A stretch of 64,000 nucleotides of DNA from Chishuiella changwenlii (GTDB lineage Bacteria; Bacteroidota; Bacteroidia; Flavobacteriales; Weeksellaceae). Under the pieces are notes generated by a model that had not been told where the DNA came from, searched no databases, and saw only the letters and a program-made list of their open reading frames with translations. The position numbers and the translations under genes were made by a program. This document shows, piece by piece, positions 1 through 8,522 of the stretch (its first letter is position 1; every line of letters starts with the position of its first letter). The stretch lies in NCBI RefSeq assembly GCF_900142565.1, contig NZ_FRBH01000015.1:1-64000 (forward strand). Reading direction: 5' to 3'.

Positions 1-102
1 TAAGAATTAAGAATTAAGAATTAAGAATTAAGAATTAAGAATTAAGAATTAAGAATTAAGAATTAAGAATTAAGAATTAAGAATTAAGAATTAAGAATTA
101 AG
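1..102. repeat. heptanucleotide tandem repeat (TAAGAAT)n
   Basis: About 14.5 perfect head-to-tail copies of the 7-bp unit TAAGAAT start at the window edge, so the array may extend further left. It ends about 48 bp before the start of the HMA-domain gene. No repeat unit is coding. The period of 7 would change promoter spacing, not a reading frame, if copy number varied. Confidence 0.95.
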
Positions 103-149
103 TTGTGCCTTAAAAACATAAAAACATAAAAACATAAAAAAATAGAAAA

Positions 150-542
150 ATGAAAAAAATATTAGCGTTTGCTTTAGTAGCAACTTTAGGAATTAGTGCA
201 CAAGCACAGAATAAAAATGCAAAACACAACTTACATGTAAAAGGAAATTGTGGTCAATGCAAGGAAAGAATAGAAAATGCAGCATACAGTGTTAAAGGTG
301 TTAAAGTCGCTACATGGGACGAAAATACACATAATTTAAATATTGTATTAAACGAAAAAAAGAATGATTTAGCAGCTGTAGAAGATGCAATTGTAGCTGT
401 AGGACATGATACAAATGATAAAAAAGCAACAGAAAAAGTATACAAAAGTTTACACTCTTGTTGTTTGTATGAAAGAGATGAAGCAGAAGGGGAGCATGTA
501 ACAGAAGCGAATCCAAAAAAAGAAGAGCATTCTCATCATTAA
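150..542 (+). CDS. secreted heavy-metal-associated (HMA) domain protein
   Basis: A 130-aa protein with a signal peptide (residues 1-20, ending AQAQ) followed by one HMA-type ferredoxin-like fold. The metal-binding CxxC is C34-G-Q-C37, followed by ERIENA as in copper chaperones and P-type ATPase metal-binding domains. A second cysteine pair (C104-C105) and a His-rich tail (EEHSHH) add possible ligands. Export to the periplasm is inferred from the signal peptide; the family binds Cu(I) or similar soft metals. No transporter or metal regulator is adjacent, so the partner is unknown. It stands alone between a 7-bp repeat array and a terminator hairpin. The domain call is firm, the metal and role are not. 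Confidence 0.85.
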   Translation: MKKILAFALVATLGISAQAQNKNAKHNLHVKGNCGQCKERIENAAYSVKGVKVATWDENTHNLNIVLNEKKNDLAAVEDAIVAVGHDTNDKKATEKVYKSLHSCCLYERDEAEGEHVTEANPKKEEHSHH

Positions 543-557
543 TAAGAAATAAATTAT

Positions 558-592
558 ACAGTAGTAGTCATAAGATTACTACTGTTTTTTTT
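558..592 (+). terminator. intrinsic terminator after the HMA gene
   Basis: A 9-bp perfect stem (558-566 with 577-585, arm ACAGTAGTA) with a 10-nt loop is followed by a run of eight T. It lies 16 bp after the stop codon. Confidence 0.85.
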
Positions 593-626
593 CCAGTCAA
601 ATAGACGAATTTGTATCTTCCTATTT

Positions 627-2855
627 TTAAGCAACAGCTTCCTGTTCTTTTTCTTCTTCTTTCTGAATAACTATTTCTTGTTTCACAAAGACATTTCCAA
701 CTTTCGTAAAGTCTGTAGTAATCTCGTATAAATACTCTAATAAATCTTCTATTAATTCAGAATCATTTTGTAATTCCTCTGTTTCTATTGCAGAAAAAAT
801 GACAGTTGTTTCTGTAAAATCAATTGTTTTTAAAAGATTTTCAGTTTCATATGGACCGTATAATCTTATGTTTTGCAATAATAATTGCAATGTCTTTTTT
901 ATTAAACGGATATGCTCAGAAGTTAAAATAACCGAATTATTCTTTTTTAAGATTTTTACTAATCCAAAAGAATAAGAAACAAAAGATTGATTGAATATGG
1001 TAAATTTATTTAACTCTTTCGCGTGGTGTTGTTTGTCCTTAGGTTCGGAAATAATTCTCTGAAAGACAGAATTAATATTAGCCATTGCAATAAAAATATC
1101 TTTACGAGCAATTTTATAATCTGTTGTTGAAACTTCATTATCCGCTAATTTCTTAAAAATAAGAAATATAAATTCATAATCAGCAATTAACGCCTTTTGT
1201 ATATACTCATTCATACTATTTTTTTCCCAAGTAGGAAAAATAATATAACATGATATAAAAGCCATAAAACCACCAACTAATGTATCTATAAAACGTTCTT
1301 GAATGATATAAATAGAATCTTTTAAAGAATAAAAACTAAAGGCTATAAGAATATATGCTGTTAAGAAAAAAGTTCCAACCGCATATTTTTGTCGTATAAA
1401 TGTATAAGCCAATAACATAAATACTAACATTATAACAAATCTTATACTGTGCTGAGGTATAACTAACAAAATTAGTAAACCAACTAAACCACCAGAAATT
1501 GTTCCTTTTAAACGCTGGTAATTACGGTTTTTAGTTACGCTAAAACCAGGTTTTAAGATTACAACTACAGTCATTAAAATCCAATAACTATGGTAAGTCA
1601 TCGGAATAATAAATGTAACACCATAAGCCAATAACATTACAATAGACGAACGTAATGCATGTCTAAAAAAAGAAGATTTTAAATTAAAATGATCTTTCAT
1701 TCTTCTCCAAGAATAATTTACAGTTGGCTCAAATTGTTTAACGTGATCCAATGGATTTTTTTTCTTCTCGGTAAAGGAGTCATCATAGAAAAACTTATGA
1801 ATAAACTCTATTTTGTAAACAATTTGTTTAAGATTAATAAATATTTTGGTTAAAACAAGTGGCTTTTTTCCTTCTGCATAAAGCTCTTTAATCGCATCAT
1901 CAATTTTCTTTAATTCAACTTCAAAATCAAAAGTAGGTTTCTTAGGCTTTTTATCAGAATTAATATGGTACGCAATCATTTTTAATTCATGCGCAATCTT
2001 ATTCATCATGTTATAAATCTTACGAATTGCTTTTGTATCACCGTAATCTTTACGTATTCTTTGATGATCGTATTGTGTTGCCGTTACATTTTCGAAGATG
2101 TCTACTAAATCAGAAAAAATAAAAACAATAGAGCGCCCAATAGGGGTCTGATCTTTTACTAATCGCTTATTAGTAAAAACAAGTTCTCTAACTATGTTTT
2201 GTTTTTCATTTATTACAACATGCTCATCAATCAATTTCTTTATAATCTCATCATAATTAGAATCCTTATCAAACATAGAAGCTTTAATTCTTATGTACTC
2301 AGAAATATGAATCATCGTATCTGCTAAGTTTTGTTGCGCCAAGCGATAAGGTCTAAATGTACTAATAGATAAACTAAATATACTGTACCAAGCTGCACCA
2401 ACAGTAATATAAAAAGCAACTTCAAAAGAACTAAATTCAGCTTTTAAATTACTCATATTCATTACCATGGACATCATAACAACCATTCCCAAAGCACTTG
2501 CTCGTTGTCCCCAAACAGCTAAAATATTAGAAAAGAAGACAATAACGACTAAAGAAATTCCTAGAAAAATAGGTAAATCATTAATAAGTTTGGTAAAATA
2601 GGAGATAAAGAAAATTAAGATAACAGAAAGCCACAGAAAATTTCTTCTCTCTTTAAAAGGTCCTGGAGTGTCTGTCATGTGAGCTAAAACCGCACCTAAA
2701 CTTATTGTGACACCAATATATAGTTCCCCAAAGATTACTGCAACAAGAGGCGGAATTATAATAGCTAAAGATGTTTTTAAACCATCAGCAAGTGCCTCTC
2801 CGTAAATAAAATTTTCTATTTGATTCTTTATATTCAATGTAATTATTTTGGTCAA
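627..2855 (-). CDS. FUSC family inner-membrane protein (YccS-like)
   Basis: A 742-aa protein with the duplicated architecture of the fusaric-acid-resistance (FUSC/YccS) family: a hydrophobic block at about residues 20-165, a long helical soluble region, a second hydrophobic block at about 400-545 containing the family-typical stretch TKNRNYQRLKGT, then a helical C-terminal domain. Family members are thought to move aromatic or other organic acids out of the cell, but the substrate here cannot be read from sequence. The start is uncertain: the frame opens with TTG at 2855, another TTG lies at 2837, and no ATG is nearby. The next gene on this strand ends 45 bp upstream, so the two could be co-transcribed. 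Confidence 0.85.
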   Translation of the reverse strand: MTKIITLNIKNQIENFIYGEALADGLKTSLAIIIPPLVAVIFGELYIGVTISLGAVLAHMTDTPGPFKERRNFLWLSVILIFFISYFTKLINDLPIFLGISLVVIVFFSNILAVWGQRASALGMVVMMSMVMNMSNLKAEFSSFEVAFYITVGAAWYSIFSLSISTFRPYRLAQQNLADTMIHISEYIRIKASMFDKDSNYDEIIKKLIDEHVVINEKQNIVRELVFTNKRLVKDQTPIGRSIVFIFSDLVDIFENVTATQYDHQRIRKDYGDTKAIRKIYNMMNKIAHELKMIAYHINSDKKPKKPTFDFEVELKKIDDAIKELYAEGKKPLVLTKIFINLKQIVYKIEFIHKFFYDDSFTEKKKNPLDHVKQFEPTVNYSWRRMKDHFNLKSSFFRHALRSSIVMLLAYGVTFIIPMTYHSYWILMTVVVILKPGFSVTKNRNYQRLKGTISGGLVGLLILLVIPQHSIRFVIMLVFMLLAYTFIRQKYAVGTFFLTAYILIAFSFYSLKDSIYIIQERFIDTLVGGFMAFISCYIIFPTWEKNSMNEYIQKALIADYEFIFLIFKKLADNEVSTTDYKIARKDIFIAMANINSVFQRIISEPKDKQHHAKELNKFTIFNQSFVSYSFGLVKILKKNNSVILTSEHIRLIKKTLQLLLQNIRLYGPYETENLLKTIDFTETTVIFSAIETEELQNDSELIEDLLEYLYEITTDFTKVGNVFVKQEIVIQKEEEKEQEAVA

Positions 2856-2899
2856 TTATAGTTGTGTTATAAATTTAAGCTTTCTTTTTCATCAATCAA

Positions 2900-4066
2900 T
2901 TATATTCTAGAAGTTTTTAAGGTGTGAAAACCTTCTATACTTTGTGTAAAAATTAAAGTTGTTTCGCCTCCGTCTATAATTTTAAATTTCTTCTTGATAA
3001 TATCAATTGGTTGGTTAAAATTCTTAACTAAAAGATTCGCTTTCGTTTTTAAAATTTCTTTTTTCGGATTTTTAATATGTTCTTCAACCTTATAAATTTT
3101 TCCAGGAAAATTTTCGATAATTTCATCTGATGAATATAAATGAGTATTCTGATGAAGTTTAAACAAATCAAATTTCTGAGTTAATAATTTAAAAGCTCCT
3201 GTTTTTAAAATCGCAACATTCGGCTCATAGATATAATTAGAAACTGTTCCGTATTTTGCGTCTGTATTCTGTTCTTCCTCAAAATAGAAACTAAAATCTG
3301 TTTGATTATTTTCTAGATTAACAGCCTTTATAAAAGGATTTTTTGTTTCCTTGCCTTTTTCTAAAATCAATAAAAAATCTTTTACTTCATTTTTTAGAGC
3401 AACAATATGTATTTCAGAAATTTCTTTAATCTGCTGTAAAGTAGATGAAATGTCTAATAAAGGCGAAAGCTTAATTATAATCTTATCAGATTTTTCAAAG
3501 AAAATAGGAATCCATTCTAAAATATTTGGTTCTAAATCTTCTAAAATAAACTTTCTTCCACTGGAATTTCTTCTTGCAGGATCTAGATAAATGACATCAA
3601 ATTTCTGAGTAGGATTTTCTTCGAAAAAAGATTGAAATGTACCATTATAAGTTTCTAAATTAGGTGATAATATAGAAGAATTATGTTTTACAATTTCGCT
3701 TAATATTTCATTTTGTTCGATGTGATAAACTTTTTCAAAACTTTTTGAAAAAGCCAAAGTATCAATACCTAAACCAGCAGTTAAATCAATTAAAGATTTT
3801 CCTTTTACTAAACTCGCTTTATAAGTTGCTGTAGCCTCAGAACTTGCCTGTTCTAAATTAATAGAAGGAGGAAAATAAATATTCTCTTTAGCATAAAGAG
3901 TAGGGAACTTATGTTTAGATACTTGTAAACCTTTTAATTGTTGTGCAATTTCGGTTGAGCTTATTTCTGGAAAAGGAGATTTTTTTAAACTGATAGATTT
4001 AAAATCTTCTTGTTCAATACTTTTTAAATAATCCTGAAATTCTTTTGTTAAAACGGCAATATTCAA
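2900..4066 (-). CDS. class I SAM-dependent methyltransferase with THUMP-like C-terminus
   Basis: A 388-aa protein. The Rossmann-type SAM site is visible as SLIDLTAGLGIDTLAFS (motif I) and as DVIYLDPARR (motif IV, about residue 160). The C-terminal third resembles the THUMP-like domain seen in Bacteroidota homologues, ending GGETTLIFTQ. Such proteins are predicted RNA methyltransferases; the target base is not known. Start is TTG at 4066 (MNIAVLTKEF), the only plausible one. The downstream FUSC gene starts 45 bp away. Family assignment is good, specific substrate unassigned. Confidence 0.8.
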   Translation of the reverse strand: MNIAVLTKEFQDYLKSIEQEDFKSISLKKSPFPEISSTEIAQQLKGLQVSKHKFPTLYAKENIYFPPSINLEQASSEATATYKASLVKGKSLIDLTAGLGIDTLAFSKSFEKVYHIEQNEILSEIVKHNSSILSPNLETYNGTFQSFFEENPTQKFDVIYLDPARRNSSGRKFILEDLEPNILEWIPIFFEKSDKIIIKLSPLLDISSTLQQIKEISEIHIVALKNEVKDFLLILEKGKETKNPFIKAVNLENNQTDFSFYFEEEQNTDAKYGTVSNYIYEPNVAILKTGAFKLLTQKFDLFKLHQNTHLYSSDEIIENFPGKIYKVEEHIKNPKKEILKTKANLLVKNFNQPIDIIKKKFKIIDGGETTLIFTQSIEGFHTLKTSRI

Positions 4067-4266
4067 TTTTAAAGCAATTTATTTTTTGCAAAATTAGCTT
4101 TATTTATTCATAAAAGAGCCTAATATCTTATGAAAAGATAACCGTTTCGAAGTATTTAATAAAATTTGAAAATTGGAATGGTTTTGCACAACCATAAATT
4201 ATCATAGAAATTGAGGTTACAAAAATGAATACCAAATTTTTTCTGAAATGGACAACTTAGAGTAGC

Positions 4267-5541
4267 TTATTTTTTCTCTTCTTTTTCTGCTAATCGAGTA
4301 GGAACGATAGGAAGAAAAAGAACATGCTTTACAATCTTCTCTTTCGATTTCTTTTCAATCTCATCAGCAGGATTTCGGAACTGATTAACACCAATTAATT
4401 TCAATGATTTTTCATCAAAATCTTTCTGTTCTTTTTTAGCTGTTGTATATATTAAATCCTGAATTGTTTCATTCTCTAATGCTTTTACAAAGCCTCCAAA
4501 ATTTTGAATTGTTTTGAATAACTCTAATGCTTTTTCAGCTAATTGATTCGTTAAACTTTCTATGTAATAAGAACCAGCAGCAGGATCAGAAAACTGATTT
4601 AAATAAGATTCTTGTTGTAATAACAATTGTTGTTTAGCTGCTAATTCTAAACCAAAATCAGTTTCGTTATTAACTTTGTCGTATGATTCTACAAACAAGG
4701 CATCACTTGCTCCAAAAATAGCAGAAGAAGCTTCTAAAGTAGTTCTAATAACATTGTTGTAAATGTCTAATTTAGATTTATTTCGGTTAGATGTTGATGT
4801 AAAAATAAAAGCCTCGCTTTCTTTGTTGTATTGTTCTAAAATTAATTGCCATAAAAAACGAAATGCTCTTAATTTAGCAACCTCAAAGAAATAATTACTT
4901 CCAACAGAAAATTTAAAATAAATTTTATCGGCAATATCAGCACCAAAATTTTCTAAATATTCTACTGCATGCGCAAGTGTAATCGCGATTTGTTGTACAT
5001 GATTAGCACCAGCGTTCTGGTAGATATCTCCTTGAATTGATATAACTTTGTCGAAATTATCTAATTCTAAAGCCTTTTTTACGATTTCCTTAGAACCTTT
5101 TTCATTTTCATTTAACCACAAACCATTTTGTGCTAAATAACCATATACGTCTAAATCTAAATATTTTAGATTTGGAAGATTATTTATCGTCTCTAAATTA
5201 CTAAAGTCATTGTACTTTATAAATAAATCTAAGTAATTAGGAAGACTTGTAGAGGTTTTTATTTGATTTTCTTCAATTAAATAACCGTATAAAAAGCTAT
5301 AATCTTGATTTGTATTTTCGGTATATTTAGAAATGATTTTCCAATCTTTAGCCTTTCGTGGCAAAGGTTGAATAGAGGAGTAGTCTACATCATTTTTAGT
5401 ATACAATGGTTTAACATTGATTTTATCATTTGTTCCCCAAAGTAAAGTTTCGTTGTATTCTAAACCTTTTAATTCTACTTGAACTTTATTTTTCCATTCT
5501 TTTTCAGAAATCGATTCAAAATTATCAAATAGTTTACTCAT
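4267..5541 (-). CDS. mutA: methylmalonyl-CoA mutase small (beta) subunit
   Basis: A 424-aa protein matching the non-catalytic small subunit of B12-dependent methylmalonyl-CoA mutase: the TIM-barrel-like stretch LDVYGYLAQNGLWLN, the segment SIQGDIYQNAGANHVQQIA, and FSDPAAGSYYIESLTNQLAEKA near the C-terminus. The B12-binding domain and its DxHxxG motif are absent, as usual for this subunit. The start at 5541 (MSKLFDNFE) is preferred over an in-frame codon 20 residues upstream because it matches the family and overlaps ftsB by only 8 nt. It is the last gene of udk-ftsB-mutA. The large subunit gene, commonly next to mutA in the family, is not here: only about 200 non-coding bases follow. Confidence 0.87.
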   Translation of the reverse strand: MSKLFDNFESISEKEWKNKVQVELKGLEYNETLLWGTNDKINVKPLYTKNDVDYSSIQPLPRKAKDWKIISKYTENTNQDYSFLYGYLIEENQIKTSTSLPNYLDLFIKYNDFSNLETINNLPNLKYLDLDVYGYLAQNGLWLNENEKGSKEIVKKALELDNFDKVISIQGDIYQNAGANHVQQIAITLAHAVEYLENFGADIADKIYFKFSVGSNYFFEVAKLRAFRFLWQLILEQYNKESEAFIFTSTSNRNKSKLDIYNNVIRTTLEASSAIFGASDALFVESYDKVNNETDFGLELAAKQQLLLQQESYLNQFSDPAAGSYYIESLTNQLAEKALELFKTIQNFGGFVKALENETIQDLIYTTAKKEQKDFDEKSLKLIGVNQFRNPADEIEKKSKEKIVKHVLFLPIVPTRLAEKEEKK

Positions 5542-5923
5542 TTTTTTTGTTTTGTGGTTTTTCAACTTTTTCTTCTTGGATGATAAATATATCTTCATCA
5601 TCCTTTTTTAAGAAATGTTGTTCTCTGGCAATTCTTTCAATTTCTGCTGGATTATTATTTAACTGATTTAGTTTTTCAGTCTCTCTATCCAAATTTTCCT
5701 GAAAGTATTCTTCGTCATTTTCTAAAAGACGAATTTGTTTATCTAACTCACGGTGAACAAAAAATGAATTTTGGTCGAAAAAAAACATCCAAACAAGAAA
5801 CGCAACTGTTAAAATAAAATAACGATTCCAAACAAATTTAAATACTCTCGTATCCTTTATTTTTTTCTTTGGAATAGCTGGCGTTAATTCTTCATCGATT
5901 ATTTCTTCCGACTGTTTTTTCAT
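5534..5923 (-). CDS. ftsB: septum formation initiator family protein (FtsB/DivIC-like)
   Basis: A 129-aa bitopic membrane protein: a charged N-terminus (about 30 residues), one transmembrane segment around residues 36-50 (YFILTVAFLVWMFFF), then a coiled coil (LDKQIRLLENDEEYFQENLDRE) and the family ending ERIAREQHFLKKDDEDIF. This is the FtsB/DivIC layout; in the family the coiled coil pairs with FtsL in the divisome. Its ATG overlaps the udk stop by the ATGA pattern and its own end overlaps mutA by 8 nt, so the three genes are translationally coupled. DivIC and FtsB cannot be told apart from sequence alone. Confidence 0.88.
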   Translation of the reverse strand: MKKQSEEIIDEELTPAIPKKKIKDTRVFKFVWNRYFILTVAFLVWMFFFDQNSFFVHRELDKQIRLLENDEEYFQENLDRETEKLNQLNNNPAEIERIAREQHFLKKDDEDIFIIQEEKVEKPQNKKNE

Positions 5924-6549
5924 TGTATAGCAGTTTGTGAATTTAATTTTTCTTTAATTACAGTAGTTAAAACCTTAATAGCAACAGAATTCTTCTTTTT
6001 CATATTTGGAATAATAATGTCAGCATAGTTTTTAGACGGTTCTATAAACTGTTGGTGCATTGGTTTTAATGTTTTTTGATAACGCGTTAAAACTTCATCT
6101 AAATCACGACCACGTTCTTGTATGTCACGACGTACACGACGAATTAATCTTTCATCAGAATCTGCATGTACAAATATTTTTACGTCGAATAAATCGCGTA
6201 ACTCTGCATCTGTTAAAACCAAAATACCTTCTACTATAATTACACTTTGTGGATGTGTTAAAATAGTTTCCTCTTTGCGGCTATGCGTAATAAATGAATA
6301 AACAGGTTGCTCTACAGAGTTACCACTTTTAAGTGCTGCAACATGTTCTTTTAATAATTCAAAATCTATTGATCTTGGGTGATCAAAATTTATTTTAGAA
6401 CGTTCTTCAAAAGATAAATCCAGGTGATCTTTGTAATAATTATCTTGAGAAATAACAATTACACTTTCTGCATTAAGATCTCTTAAAATATTATTAACAA
6501 CAGTTGTTTTTCCTGAACCTGTACCTCCTGCAATTCCAATTACTAGCAT
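5920..6549 (-). CDS. udk: uridine kinase
   Basis: A 209-aa P-loop kinase that phosphorylates uridine/cytidine in pyrimidine salvage. The Walker A motif GGTGSGKTT sits at residues 7-15, ISQDNYYKD and FDHPRSIDF (nucleoside site) follow, and RRDIQERGRDLDEVLTRY is the lid region. The start at 6549 (MLVIGIAGG) gives the usual length of about 205-210 aa; an in-frame ATG at 6606 would add 19 residues with no family resemblance. It is the first gene of udk-ftsB-mutA, overlapping ftsB by 4 nt (ATGA). Confidence 0.95.
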   Translation of the reverse strand: MLVIGIAGGTGSGKTTVVNNILRDLNAESVIVISQDNYYKDHLDLSFEERSKINFDHPRSIDFELLKEHVAALKSGNSVEQPVYSFITHSRKEETILTHPQSVIIVEGILVLTDAELRDLFDVKIFVHADSDERLIRRVRRDIQERGRDLDEVLTRYQKTLKPMHQQFIEPSKNYADIIIPNMKKKNSVAIKVLTTVIKEKLNSQTAIQ

Positions 6550-6807
6550 TTTTGTTATATTATGATTTTTAATTTCGTTTTCTGTGTCCATTGCAAGATC
6601 AAACATTAAAATTTCTTTAAAGATAAAATTTTCCTTTCAGAATTTAAAATAAAATATGAATGAAACTTGACAAATTCGTGTAATTTATATGTAGAGTTGA
6701 TGGTTGGGCGGTTTAATAAAAATAGTGTATCAACAATCTGTATTAAGATTGATTCTTTGTTTAATTTATTATTTAAATATTTCTTAAACATCTGTAATTT
6801 TTTGACA

Positions 6808-6831
6808 CAAAAAAAGTACTTTTCAGTACTT
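6808..6831 (-). terminator. minus-strand hairpin with T-run upstream of udk
   Basis: A 7-bp stem (AAGTACT/AGTACTT, loop TTTC) is followed on the minus strand by seven T. No minus-strand gene lies directly upstream, so it would stop antisense transcription before the udk operon. Possibly fortuitous in AT-rich DNA. Confidence 0.45.
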
Positions 6832-6931
6832 AGGCTTTATTAATCGAGTGCAAAGGAAAGAAAAAAATCCCTAATTATAATTTTTTTATTTAGTATATTT
6901 ATTTAATCAAAACCATAATTAAGACAAAAAA

Positions 6932-7540
6932 ATGAACGAATTATTATCATTAAACACCCTGTTTGCCCTTTTTCTAGGAATAGGATTGGCGGCTGCATCA
7001 GGATTTAGAGTGTTTTTACCCCTATTTGTGCTCAGCTTAGCTGCAAAGTTAGGAGGCAACTATATTAACATTGATGAGAGTTGGATGTGGATTGGAAATA
7101 CATCAACATTAATTACACTTTCTGTTGCGATGTTGGTAGAAGTAGGAGCGTATTACATTCCAATTATCGACAATACATTAGATACAATAGCTATTCCGTT
7201 AGCTGCAATTGCAGGAACATTTGCTGTTGGTGTCACTTTACCAGAAATGAATGAGGTTGCAACTTGGACATTAGCAATAATTGCAGGAGGAGGAACAGCA
7301 GCTACAATAAGTGGTACAACCGCAGCAGCAAGAGCTGTTTCAACAACTACGACAGCAGGAGCAGGAAATTTCTTAGTAAATACAGGAGAAACATTTAGTT
7401 CAATTTTATTAACAATTGCAGCTTTTGTATTTGCTCCATTAGCATTTATATTAGTTTTATTTGTTTTGTATGTTTGCTACAGAGCATTTAAGAGTGTTAG
7501 ACGAAGACAAATAGATTTACAATTAGAATCATCACAATAA
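6932..7540 (+). CDS. DUF4126 family membrane protein
   Basis: A 202-aa polytopic membrane protein recognised as DUF4126 from its N-terminus (LFALFLGIGLAAASGFRVFLPL) and the Gly/Ala-rich segment IIAGGGTAATISGTTAAARA in the middle. About five hydrophobic segments are visible, and the last 15 residues are basic and polar, presumably cytoplasmic. The function of the family is unknown. It is a single-gene unit, facing the glycerol regulator across a shared terminator. Confidence 0.85.
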   Translation: MNELLSLNTLFALFLGIGLAAASGFRVFLPLFVLSLAAKLGGNYINIDESWMWIGNTSTLITLSVAMLVEVGAYYIPIIDNTLDTIAIPLAAIAGTFAVGVTLPEMNEVATWTLAIIAGGGTAATISGTTAAARAVSTTTTAGAGNFLVNTGETFSSILLTIAAFVFAPLAFILVLFVLYVCYRAFKSVRRRQIDLQLESSQ

Positions 7541-7545
7541 AAATA

Positions 7546-7577
7546 AAAAAAGCGTTACAAATTGTAACGCTTTTTTT
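7546..7577. terminator. bidirectional terminator between DUF4126 gene and glpR-like gene
   Basis: Stem AGCGTTAC/GTAACGCT (7551-7558 with 7564-7571) is flanked by an A-run on the left and a T-run on the right, so it can serve both converging genes. Confidence 0.9.
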
Positions 7578-7611
7578 ATGAGAAAAGAAATTAATAGAAA
7601 CTAAAAGAAAC

Positions 7612-8388
7612 TTACACAATTGTAAGTTCTATTCCAAGATTATCAATAGCATTTCTAGATTTTTCTGTAATATTTTTATCCGTAATAATATAATCTACTT
7701 CATTTAAATCGCAAATTTTACCAAATCCCTTTTTTCCAAATTTACTACTATCAGTCAACACAATCGTTTTTTGTGCTGCTTTAATCATAGAGTTATTTAA
7801 ATTGGCTTCTAGTAGGTTAGATGTCGAACAGCCGTAGTTTTCATCTACACCATCTACACCAATAAACAATTTAGAAAATGAAAGATTTTTAAGGATTTCT
7901 TCTGCATAAGGTCCAACTACAGAACTAGAGTTAGGACGTACAACTCCACCAAGTTGAATAACTTCTACATTTGCTTTTCCACTTAATGCTAAAGCAACAT
8001 TCATAGCAGAAGTAACAACGGTTAACTTTCCAGAGGTAACATTAATAGCATTGGCAAAATGTAGAACAGTAGTTCCCGAAGCAATTAAAATAGCATCATT
8101 AGGTTCTATTAATGTAGCTGCATATTTTCCTATTTCTTTCTTTTGTTCTGCATTAATAAGACTTTTTTCAGATACATTAATATCTTGGGTATAGGGATTA
8201 GATTTATAAATTAATCCATGTGTTCTGTATATTAAATTTTTGTTTTCTAGCGTTTTAAGATCTTTTCTGATTGTGACAATAGACACATTTAATTTTTTCG
8301 TTAGATCAGAAACTTTTAACATATCATTTTTCTCTAATTCATTTAAAATGTAATTATGTCTTTGCGCCATTGTTTCTACATGTATCAT
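7612..8388 (-). CDS. DeoR/GlpR family transcriptional regulator of the glycerol locus
   Basis: A 258-aa DeoR-family protein: an N-terminal winged helix (HNYILNELEKNDMLKVSDLTKKLNVSIVTIRKDLKTLE) and a C-terminal sugar-phosphate sensor domain with GGVVRPNSSSVVGP and LFIGVDGVDENYG. In this family binding of a phosphorylated metabolite releases the operator; here glycerol 3-phosphate is the natural guess because the gene is divergent from glpD-glpK-glpF. ATG codons at 8388 and 8370 are both possible starts; the second gives MAQRHNYIL, closer to family N-termini. The intergenic region holds a dyad that may be its operator. Family is certain, ligand inferred. Confidence 0.9.
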   Translation of the reverse strand: MIHVETMAQRHNYILNELEKNDMLKVSDLTKKLNVSIVTIRKDLKTLENKNLIYRTHGLIYKSNPYTQDINVSEKSLINAEQKKEIGKYAATLIEPNDAILIASGTTVLHFANAINVTSGKLTVVTSAMNVALALSGKANVEVIQLGGVVRPNSSSVVGPYAEEILKNLSFSKLFIGVDGVDENYGCSTSNLLEANLNNSMIKAAQKTIVLTDSSKFGKKGFGKICDLNEVDYIITDKNITEKSRNAIDNLGIELTIV

Positions 8389-8418
8389 GATAATTAACTT
8401 TTAAAGTATTTCAAATTT

Positions 8419-8470
8419 AAGAAACTTTTTGTTTTTTATTGTTGTATTAAATACAATAAAAATGTTTCTT
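8419..8470. promoter_or_regulatory. nested inverted repeats in the glpR-glpD intergenic region (candidate operator)
   Basis: Outer arms AAGAAAC (8419-8425) and GTTTCTT (8464-8470) enclose an inner dyad TTATTG...CAATAA and a central TTGTAT-TAA-ATACAA (8442-8456). The structure lies midway between the divergent regulator and glpD, upstream of a -7-like element. Operator function is inferred from position and symmetry. Confidence 0.55.
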
Positions 8471-8496
8471 TTTATTTTTAATTAATTATTTTTTAT

Positions 8497-8504
8497 TATT
8501 TTTG
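8497..8504 (+). promoter_or_regulatory. candidate -7 element for glpD
   Basis: TATTTTTG fits the Bacteroidota -7 consensus TAnnTTTG and lies 18 bp before the chosen glpD ATG. No matching -33 TTTG is seen at the usual spacing. Confidence 0.4.
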
Positions 8505-8522
8505 ATTACGAAACATATAATT

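Noticed and set aside
1-102. Heptamer array considered as CRISPR
   Set aside because: Uninterrupted 7-bp units without spacers and no cas genes.
6606-6791. 61-aa minus-strand open frame upstream of udk
   Set aside because: Low-complexity, no recognisable motif, no start context; it is in the leader of udk.
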